A DNA stretch of 64,000 nt from JAUXEH01 sp965533275 (GTDB lineage: Bacteria; Acidobacteriota; Aminicenantia; Aminicenantales; Aminicenantaceae): contig CBESWG010000006.1 in assembly GCA_965533275.1 (NCBI GenBank), positions 59,765 to 123,764 on the forward strand, written 5' to 3'. The translations under genes were made by a program, and so were the position numbers. The notes under the pieces are model-generated. The model did no database searches, had not been told where the DNA came from, and saw only the letters and a list, made by a program, of their open reading frames with translations. Shown piece after piece: positions 31,455 through 38,339 of this stretch (position 1 is its first letter; each line of letters starts with the position of its first letter).

Positions 31455-32678
31455 TCAACGGGCAGATATGTCGAACACCATCAGCACCTCACCGTGCCGG
31501 ACATACAGGCGGCCGTCCTTGATCACGGGGTGGGCCCAGTGCGGCCCGGAGCCCTTATCAATGCGGAACGAACTCACGATATCGAACGCCTCGGGATCCG
31601 GCCTTACCAGAGCGACGTCTCCCCGCTCGCTGTAGCAGTAGAGCATCCCGTCTGAAAAGATGAGGTTCCCCTTGTTCCCGATCTTCCGGGCGGAATACAT
31701 CATCTTCCCGGTCCCCCAGTTCACGCAGTGCCAACCCCTGCGGTTGTGGCCGGAGCCGTAGATCTGGCCGTCGACCAGGACCGCCGCCCCCATCTGGCTG
31801 TCGATGTTGCCCTGCTTCCAGACCCGCTGGATTGTGCTCCCGTCCTCTGAAAGCCGGAACATCTGTCCTCCGGTCCCGTAGCCGCTGATCGTGAAGAGGT
31901 CTCCCTCAAAAAAAAGCGGGGTATTGGCATTGACGTTGTAGTCAGTGACGTGAGACTGGCTCCACAGGAATTCGCAGGTATCGGCGTCCAGGCCGACCAC
32001 GGAGCTCTCTGTCATGGTGATGAGGATGCGTCTCTGGCCGTGCTGCACGATCCGCGGCGAGCAGTAGCCGGATGTCTCACCCTTCCCCTTGACCTCCAGC
32101 AGGGTTTCGCCCGTGTTCCTGTCGAGAACAGCGACCGTGACTCTGCGGCCTCCCGGGGTGCAGAAGAGGCGGTCGCCGTCCACCAGCAGGGATTCCGTCA
32201 TCCCCCACTGGAGGTTCCGGGCCCCGAAATCGGCGGCCAGGTCACGGGACCACACTTCCTCGCCGGCCTCATCGAAACACACCACCCGTCCGAAGGCGCT
32301 CATGATGTAGATCCGGTCCCCGACCACGGTGGGTGTGGTGCGGGCTCCTGGATGGCTGCCGCTCCACTCGCGGCCATAGGAGGAGGTCCAGAGGGGCTTC
32401 CGGTCAAGGTCGAACGCGTACAGGAAACCCTCACTTTTGGTCAGCCCGGTCACATAGATCCTCTCCGGGGTCACGGCCGGGGAAGAATATCCCTCCCCCA
32501 GCCCCTCGATGGACCAGAGGAGCTTGGGGCCGTCTTCGGGCCATACCTCCAGCAGGCTATCTCCGGGATAGATGCCGTCGCGCTCCGGGCCCCGCCACTG
32601 GGAATCCACCTGCGCGAAAGCGGATGAAAGCAGCATAAAGACAGACAACAGGAAATGCAGTGCTGTTTTCAGTATCAT
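31455..32678 (-). CDS. Secreted PQQ-like beta-propeller protein (F), first gene of the long operon
   Basis: A 407-residue exported propeller with signal peptide (ALHFLLSVFMLLSSAFAQ) and the motif QWRGPERDGIY, then blades such as YAFDLDRKPLWTSS, VCFDEAGEEVWSRD, VLDRNTGETLLEV and GLDADTCEFLWSQ. I start at ATG 32678 with GAGG five to six bases upstream; a GTG two codons earlier is possible. It is the first gene behind a strong promoter (32803-32831) and a leader hairpin. It is followed by propeller E after 13 bp. Confidence 0.87.
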   Translation of the reverse strand: MILKTALHFLLSVFMLLSSAFAQVDSQWRGPERDGIYPGDSLLEVWPEDGPKLLWSIEGLGEGYSSPAVTPERIYVTGLTKSEGFLYAFDLDRKPLWTSSYGREWSGSHPGARTTPTVVGDRIYIMSAFGRVVCFDEAGEEVWSRDLAADFGARNLQWGMTESLLVDGDRLFCTPGGRRVTVAVLDRNTGETLLEVKGKGETSGYCSPRIVQHGQRRILITMTESSVVGLDADTCEFLWSQSHVTDYNVNANTPLFFEGDLFTISGYGTGGQMFRLSEDGSTIQRVWKQGNIDSQMGAAVLVDGQIYGSGHNRRGWHCVNWGTGKMMYSARKIGNKGNLIFSDGMLYCYSERGDVALVRPDPEAFDIVSSFRIDKGSGPHWAHPVIKDGRLYVRHGEVLMVFDISAR

Positions 32679-32700
32679 TTTCACCTCGAGAACTCGTCTA

Positions 32701-32740
32701 CAGGATGAAGAACCTCTTATGATACCTTTTTTTCATCCTG
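32701..32740 (-). promoter_or_regulatory. 5'-UTR stem-loop ahead of the propeller/Fe-S operon
   Basis: CAGGATGAA (32701-32709) and TTCATCCTG (32732-32740) form a perfect 9-bp inverted repeat around a 22-nt loop. It lies inside the predicted ~118-nt leader, ending 22 nt upstream of ATG 32678 and thus close to the ribosome site. There is no U-tract after it, so it is not an intrinsic terminator. A translational or mRNA-stability control element is possible. Confidence 0.5.
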
Positions 32741-32802
32741 GTATATAGGCCTGTGTTAAACTCGTGACCGATCCAGGCCGAATACACTTAACCTATTGAA
32801 TT

Positions 32803-32831
32803 AGTATAATGTGGCGGCCCGGGCGCGTCAA
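32803..32831 (-). promoter_or_regulatory. Sigma-70-type promoter of the long propeller/Fe-S operon
   Basis: On the minus strand TTGACG (32831-32826) and TATACT (32808-32803) are separated by exactly 17 bp, a near-consensus promoter. Predicted start is near 32796. It lies right behind the 3' end of propeller G and drives propeller F and the genes after it. Confidence 0.68.
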
Positions 32832-32854
32832 GGACACAGCTGGGGAAGAGAGCG

Positions 32855-34219
32855 TCACTTCTCGGACACGGCGAACAGGTAGTGGTGCGACCGGATGAAC
32901 AGAGCCCCTTCTGAGATCGCGGGCGTGGCCATCAAAATGTCGTTCATGGCGTTGGTGCCCAGGAGCTCAAACTCCTTCCCGGCCTTGACCACGAACATGT
33001 TTCCCTGTTCGCTGGGCAGGTAGAGCTTGCCGTCGGCGGCCACAGCCGAGGCCGAGAAGCTGGCCGCATCGCCGACCTTTTCCCTGTAGATCCGTTCCCC
33101 GGTCCGGGCATCGTAGCACTCCAGGGCCCCGTTGCCGCGCAGGTTGTAGAGAAAATCCCCATAGAGGAGCGGGGTCTGCATGTAGGCCCCCCCGCGCCGC
33201 AGGCTCCACACGATGTGTTCGTTGGAGGTGGCGCCCTCCTCCAGGGAGATGTCTCCCTCCGCATCCAGCTGGATGGCATAGATGGGCGAGTACTTCCCGT
33301 GCGCGCCGTTGATGAAGACCAGGCCGTGGGCCACGACCGGCGTGGGCACGGGGATATCCCCGCCCGGGCTCAGCTTCCAGATCTCCTCACCGGTCTTGAA
33401 GTCATAGGAGCCGATGTGCTTGAAACCGTTGACGATGACCTGCGTCCCCTTCTCCCCCACATGGACCGTGGGCGTGCTCCAGGTGGGCACGTCTCCCCGG
33501 GCGATCCGCCAGATCTCCTCACCCGTTGCGACCTTAAAGGCAGCCAGGAAGGAGTCCTTCATCACATCGGCCTGGATGATGACGACACCCTCGTGGATCA
33601 CGGGAGAGGTGGCAAATCCCCACTGGGCCGTGGGGACCATGAAGAAGGCCGAGTCCAGGACGCCGAAGTCCTTCTTCCAGAGAGGCTTGCCGGCCATGTC
33701 GTAGCAGAAGAGCCCCTCCGAGCCGAAAAAGGCTAAAACGTGCTTCCCGTCCGTGACCGGCGTCGAGTTGGCATGAGTGGCCTTGGGGTGCCGTTTGACC
33801 TTGGGCACGCCCTTGTGTGACAGGCGCTCCCACAGGGTCTTCCCAGTATTTTTATCCAGGCAGTAAATCTTGAACTCGTGTTCGGTGTCGTCTTCAACGG
33901 GATTGATGCTGCCATAGAGGCCGACCTTGAGCTCAGGATCCTCCATCCCGCTGACGGCCGTGGTGACAAAGATCCTGTCACCCCAGACGATGGGGCTGGA
34001 ATGTCCCAGGCCGGGAATCTCTGCCTTCCACAGGATGTTCTGAGACGATTCGACATCCCAGGTCACAGGTGTCGCATAACCCTCGGCGGTCCCAGCGGCC
34101 CTGTGTCCCCTGAATCCCGGCCAGTTTATCCCGCCTGACGGGTCCTGGCCGATGATCGGAGTCAGGAAAGTGAATGCCACGAATGCCAAACCTATGGACA
34201 ATGCAATTCTAATTCTCAT
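32855..34219 (-). CDS. Secreted PQQ-like beta-propeller protein (G)
   Basis: A 454-residue exported propeller (signal IALSIGLAFVAFTFLTPIIG). After NWPGFRGHRAAG come GHSSPIVWGDRIFVTTAVSG, YCLDKNTGKTLWERL, CYDMAGKPLWKKD and SYDFKTGEEIWKLSPGG. It is closest in layout to propellers A and B (for example the TPIVWGD-type first blade), so these three look like recent paralogues. It has its own promoter and is separated from the long operon by the operon promoter at 32803-32831. Function unknown. Confidence 0.87.
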   Translation of the reverse strand: MRIRIALSIGLAFVAFTFLTPIIGQDPSGGINWPGFRGHRAAGTAEGYATPVTWDVESSQNILWKAEIPGLGHSSPIVWGDRIFVTTAVSGMEDPELKVGLYGSINPVEDDTEHEFKIYCLDKNTGKTLWERLSHKGVPKVKRHPKATHANSTPVTDGKHVLAFFGSEGLFCYDMAGKPLWKKDFGVLDSAFFMVPTAQWGFATSPVIHEGVVIIQADVMKDSFLAAFKVATGEEIWRIARGDVPTWSTPTVHVGEKGTQVIVNGFKHIGSYDFKTGEEIWKLSPGGDIPVPTPVVAHGLVFINGAHGKYSPIYAIQLDAEGDISLEEGATSNEHIVWSLRRGGAYMQTPLLYGDFLYNLRGNGALECYDARTGERIYREKVGDAASFSASAVAADGKLYLPSEQGNMFVVKAGKEFELLGTNAMNDILMATPAISEGALFIRSHHYLFAVSEK

Positions 34220-34238
34220 GACTTGCTCCCTTTCTACA

Positions 34239-34268
34239 AAGATACCAGCCGCGGCATCGGATTGTCAA
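34239..34268 (-). promoter_or_regulatory. Candidate promoter of propeller G
   Basis: TTGACA (minus strand, 34268-34263) and TATCTT (34244-34239) with an 18-bp spacer, about 20 bp upstream of the ATG at 34219. The -35 is perfect and the -10 moderate. Confidence 0.45.
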
Positions 34269-34329
34269 TTTTAGGGGAGTCAGGCGTAATACATTCTGGT
34301 ACAATCTCTATCTTTCTGAAGGAGTCGAA

Positions 34330-35541
34330 ATGAGAACCACGACAGCGATCCTATTTCTCGGAATCATCCTCAGCTTCCTCATATCCTGCACATCTGCTGA
34401 CGGACCTGGCGGCCCCTGGGAGGGGACGGTCACTGAAGAGGATGGGATCCGGACAGTATCCAATCCGGATGTCCCGCTCTACGGCGAGATCTCCTGGGAA
34501 CTGGAGACCGAGCTGGTGCTGGGCAGCGACGAAAGCGACGAAAACACCCTGTTCCACGAGGCCCGGAGTTTGGAGGTGGATCCCGCAGGAAATATGTATG
34601 TCTTGGACTCGGGGAATTATCGCATCCAGAAATTCGATCCCCAGGGTAATCACCTGCTGACGATCGGGCAGGAGGGACAAGGGCCGGGCGAGTTCGAGGA
34701 CCTGCCTGCGGTCTTCATCTCACCAGATGGGACCCTATATGCCCTGGGAGGGAACAAGCTGCAGAGGTTCAAGGCCGATGGAACCCTGCTGAGCAGCCTG
34801 CCCCTGACACACCGCCTCATCAATCTCTATATCGCCCCCGATAACACGATCTATGGTGTGGAAACCCGGAACACGGAAGAGGGGCGCCGCCGGCTCCTCG
34901 TCAAGCTCGATCCCGAGGGGAAGGAACAGGCCGCCATGGCCGAGTTCTCCGATGTCGATGCGGCGGACCACGAAAGCGACGGATCCCGCATGCGCTTTGT
35001 CATCCTGCACTTCTACAACAACTTCCTGTACCTGGGTCGGCGGACGCAGGGCGGATTCTTCTACGCCTATACCGCGGATTACACGCTTTACCGCTGCACG
35101 GAACAGGGCGGGATGGACCTGATCATCAAGAAGGACGAGGCGCCCATTCTCATCAGCCGCCAGGAGAAGGATGTGACCATCGGCAGGATACGAGACATCA
35201 TCCTGGCCGGAGGACGGACCATCCCGGAGGAGGTACTGGAGAAGGGATGCCAGTTCCCTGCCTCACGCCCGCATTTTGTCTCGCTTACAACCGACGATCG
35301 GGGGCGCCTCTATGTGCGCAGGTTCCGGTCCGTCCTCGATGAGAGTGACACCCAGGTCCTCGATGTATTCGGCCCCGACGGCGTCTATCTCTACCGGATC
35401 GTGACGGATGTGGCCCCCCAGGTCATCCAGCGCGGGCTTGCCTACGAGCTGGAAGAGAACCGGGACGAGGGGACCATCCTGCTCAAGCGGCACCGGATCC
35501 TGAACTGGGATTCGTTCAAGGATCGCGGGCCTAGAACTTGA
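34330..35541 (+). CDS. Six-bladed beta-propeller lipoprotein
   Basis: A 403-residue exported lipoprotein (lipobox near FLISC, Cys20). The propeller carries NHL-like repeats: SLEVDPAGNMYVLDSGNYRIQKFDPQGNHLLTIGQEGQGPGEF is the family hallmark (quoted in parts: YVLDSGNYRIQKFD, GQEGQGPGEF), followed by FISPDGTLYALGGNKLQRF and later blades. This '6-bladed beta-propeller' family is abundant in Aminicenantes and Bacteroidetes genomes and has no assigned function. GAAGGAGTCG precedes the ATG. It is divergent from propeller G, and its 3' end overlaps the convergent phosphatase gene by 11 bp. Confidence 0.87.
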   Translation: MRTTTAILFLGIILSFLISCTSADGPGGPWEGTVTEEDGIRTVSNPDVPLYGEISWELETELVLGSDESDENTLFHEARSLEVDPAGNMYVLDSGNYRIQKFDPQGNHLLTIGQEGQGPGEFEDLPAVFISPDGTLYALGGNKLQRFKADGTLLSSLPLTHRLINLYIAPDNTIYGVETRNTEEGRRRLLVKLDPEGKEQAAMAEFSDVDAADHESDGSRMRFVILHFYNNFLYLGRRTQGGFFYAYTADYTLYRCTEQGGMDLIIKKDEAPILISRQEKDVTIGRIRDIILAGGRTIPEEVLEKGCQFPASRPHFVSLTTDDRGRLYVRRFRSVLDESDTQVLDVFGPDGVYLYRIVTDVAPQVIQRGLAYELEENRDEGTILLKRHRILNWDSFKDRGPRT

Positions 35542-38230
35542 CCTCCAGGGGAGGGATGTCCTTCGATTCCGAGGCTTGGATATCCTCAAAAGACATCCAA
35601 TCCCGGGAGTCTGGCTCCCCCACCCGGACGGTGTACAGCCCGGGTGCGAACACCTTGGGCTGGAACTCGGATCCTGACAGCCTCAGCGTGTAGACGACCT
35701 CGTCCGACTCCTGCGCGATGATCTGGACGACCGGATTCTCCATGCCCTCGATGTGAAGCTCCGGCAGCCAGGCTTTGGCCTCCCTGCCATAGTTGTCGGC
35801 CTGATGGATCCGGATGGGCCAGCCGTCAAAGGGGCTGTCCTTGTCCGGGTCCGCCCAGTAGGGCCAGTTGGAGAGCTCGATCTCCCGGCTTCGCTTGTGG
35901 AACGTGATGATGCTGTAACCGGGAACCAATTGGTGGTGCCTTGGTGGATGCCTGTCAGTCTTGCGGGGATTGGCCACGGCACAGACGGTAATTTTGTTGC
36001 CGAATCCATCCACAAAGTCGCCGGTGTATTCCGGGCTCCCCGGCTCACGGTTCAGGCCCGGCTCGGGCGGCCACCAGCGACGCGGAAAGAGGTTGCCTGT
36101 CGCGGGCGAAACGATCACATAGCCGGAATCCCGCCACTCGTCCACTCCGTACTGGCAGGTGCTGGCAAGGTGCTGGTCCCCCACGATGTGGGTGGCGAAG
36201 GCCTTGCGGAAGAGCCTCAGGGCCCGGTCGCGGCCGTCCTGCGGCCAGCCGTTGGAATCGAAATCGGAGACCAGCTTGTCCCCCCGCACATATGTCCCCG
36301 GCTCCGGGATATCCAGTCCGGGGACCACGCCGTCGCTCATGGCATCCTGCGGCAGAGTGGCCACGTTGGCGAACAGGGTCTGCGACACGACCGCCTTCAT
36401 CCAGGTCTGGTGGGACCAGTCCCCGGCCCAGAGCTCGAGGAACCGCAGCTGCCGCTCACCCAGCAGGTCAGCATCCGGGATCCGGCTCAGGCGCTTCACA
36501 TCCCAGTCCGGGTTCTGCACCCAGCCGTTGGTGATACGTGCCTCGGGGAGCAGGGGCTTGGGTGCGGACTTGAACTTGCGGTCCTCGACGACCGCGAGGC
36601 TCAGCCCGCCGATGTTGCACTCCGTGAAATACACGCCGATGCCCTGGTCCACCGGTTCAGGATCGAAGGGATCGGGCATGTGGCTGGTCTGTGTGGCCTC
36701 GACCATGTTGACAAACTCGGGGGGCATCTTGTAGCCGCCCTGGTCCTGGGCGGCTGCTCCCTGCAGTCCGGGCGGGGTCGCCTTTCCCCCCGCGCCCCAG
36801 ATGTTGCCGTGATAGACGTCGTGGTCGTCCGGAATGGCCAGCGTCGGGATCCGGGTGGTCAGCGGCCGGTTGGAGACACACCAAAGGTACCACTTGTAGA
36901 GGTAGTCCAGGAAGGCATGCTCCCGGTCGGCCCGTGTGGGGGACGCCCCTTCATACACCTGGTCGCCGGCAAAGAACAGCACGTCCGGAGCGTGTTTCTG
37001 CAGCCGCTCGGTGAGGTCCGCGTGCGGATACAGGAGGCCCCAATCCCAGGGATAGGTTTCCTGGTCCAGCCCGCCCCCCGATCTCCGCGAAGGCTTCACG
37101 ACCTGCTTGACGCAGCTCATGGAGAGCATGGTGAGAGAGTCCTTGTGAAAGGGATCCCGCTTGATGGTCCCATCCAGTGTATACTTCTGTTCCGACTTCC
37201 GGTTGAGGAAATACTCGAGCCGGAAGGGCACGTCTCGGTCATACCGCCAGTTTTCGATCCTGAAAGGGGCCGTGAAGGAGGGATACAGGATCTCGGAAGA
37301 GCCGGCCTTCTCCCATGAGTCGTTCGGCTTGATGAACAGGGTTACTATCTGGTTTTCTTTCCGGGACAGGGGCATGAACTGGGCCGTGAGCTTTAGAGTG
37401 TCGCGGCTCAGCGTGAAAAGCGCCGTGACGATCGGGCCCAGATTGCGATCCGGGAAACTCTGCAGCCGGGAGCCTGAGACCCGCCAGTCCCGGAAGGCGA
37501 ACCGGGAGCCGCTTTCCCGTTCAGGGCCCGCATGCGAGACCAGTGCGATGCCACCTTGGAGGCGCCCGGCCGGCGCCGCTGTAGCGATCTGCTGCGTCAC
37601 CGCCTTGTCTGTGGCCGGATCTCTCCCCACGACACCCAGCATGTCCCGGCCGTCCTCCTGATAGATGCGGGCCTCCAGCAGGAGCTCATCCCAGCCCAAG
37701 GTCTCCTGGTCAGGGAGGATCAGATATTTTTCCTTGTGTTCGAGGTCCCTCACGAAGACACGACCTTTGCCGTCGATCCCGACGAAGAGCCCTGCCTGGG
37801 GTCCATAGGCATGGTGGATGAGAGAAGCGGCTCGATAGTCCAGGTCCTTCCCTGCGCCCAGGAGGAATCCGGCCGCCGAGTCTTGGGCATCTTCCCCGGC
37901 CAGCTTTCTAATGATCGCACGGATCTTGAGGGCTCCCCCGTTCTCCTGCAGGCGCAGGGTGGTCACATGGACCGTTCGCAGCGGAAGCGTGCTCAGGCAT
38001 TCGAGCTGTCCCCCTGCCACGCGCCAGTCCTGGAGGCGGTTGGCCCAGAGCTCCGGGCCGGCCCAGGGGCCATCCGGGGAGAATTCCCAGTCGCTCTGAT
38101 AGGACCATCCCCCGCCGGTGGAACAGCATGCCAGTATCACAATCCCCAGGACAGAGACTCCCAGACACATCAGGGGCCGGATCTTGGAGGGGAACGGGGA
38201 GATATCCTCCCAACGGATTTTTCGCATCAT
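35531..38230 (-). CDS. PhoD-like alkaline phosphatase/phosphodiesterase lipoprotein with long N-terminal region
   Basis: An 899-residue exported protein. The N-terminal membrane/lipoprotein signal ends GIVILACC. About 350 residues with no catalytic motif follow (two jelly-roll-like segments, e.g. WSYQSDWEFSPDGPWAG, FAFRDWRVSGSRL). The metallophosphatase domain has LFFAGDQVYEG, IPDDHDVYHGN and HIVGDQHLAS, as in PhoD enzymes that hydrolyse phosphomono- and diesters with Ca/Fe. A C-terminal domain of about 150 residues follows. At roughly 900 residues it is much longer than PhoD (about 550). The start is ATG 38230 or 38227 with GAGG immediately upstream. Periplasmic or surface phosphate scavenging is likely. 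Confidence 0.83.
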   Translation of the reverse strand: MMRKIRWEDISPFPSKIRPLMCLGVSVLGIVILACCSTGGGWSYQSDWEFSPDGPWAGPELWANRLQDWRVAGGQLECLSTLPLRTVHVTTLRLQENGGALKIRAIIRKLAGEDAQDSAAGFLLGAGKDLDYRAASLIHHAYGPQAGLFVGIDGKGRVFVRDLEHKEKYLILPDQETLGWDELLLEARIYQEDGRDMLGVVGRDPATDKAVTQQIATAAPAGRLQGGIALVSHAGPERESGSRFAFRDWRVSGSRLQSFPDRNLGPIVTALFTLSRDTLKLTAQFMPLSRKENQIVTLFIKPNDSWEKAGSSEILYPSFTAPFRIENWRYDRDVPFRLEYFLNRKSEQKYTLDGTIKRDPFHKDSLTMLSMSCVKQVVKPSRRSGGGLDQETYPWDWGLLYPHADLTERLQKHAPDVLFFAGDQVYEGASPTRADREHAFLDYLYKWYLWCVSNRPLTTRIPTLAIPDDHDVYHGNIWGAGGKATPPGLQGAAAQDQGGYKMPPEFVNMVEATQTSHMPDPFDPEPVDQGIGVYFTECNIGGLSLAVVEDRKFKSAPKPLLPEARITNGWVQNPDWDVKRLSRIPDADLLGERQLRFLELWAGDWSHQTWMKAVVSQTLFANVATLPQDAMSDGVVPGLDIPEPGTYVRGDKLVSDFDSNGWPQDGRDRALRLFRKAFATHIVGDQHLASTCQYGVDEWRDSGYVIVSPATGNLFPRRWWPPEPGLNREPGSPEYTGDFVDGFGNKITVCAVANPRKTDRHPPRHHQLVPGYSIITFHKRSREIELSNWPYWADPDKDSPFDGWPIRIHQADNYGREAKAWLPELHIEGMENPVVQIIAQESDEVVYTLRLSGSEFQPKVFAPGLYTVRVGEPDSRDWMSFEDIQASESKDIPPLEVKF

Positions 38231-38255
38231 GACCTCACGGAGACGAGATGGAAAA

Positions 38256-38285
38256 TATATATCACACGGCATGCATTCATATCAA
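38256..38285 (-). promoter_or_regulatory. Candidate promoter of the PhoD-like gene
   Basis: TTGATA (minus strand, 38285-38280) and TATATA (38261-38256) with an 18-bp spacer, 26 bp upstream of the chosen start. No obvious Pho box was seen. Confidence 0.45.
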
Positions 38286-38339
38286 TGTGCAGGCCATGGG
38301 AGACATGAGAGGGAATCCGAGATCGCCCGGAAAGCAGGA

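Noticed and set aside
11676..34219. True PQQ-dependent alcohol dehydrogenases
   Set aside because: Propeller repeats are present, but the vicinal cysteine pair and calcium/catalytic acid context are not seen; they are called PQQ-like only.
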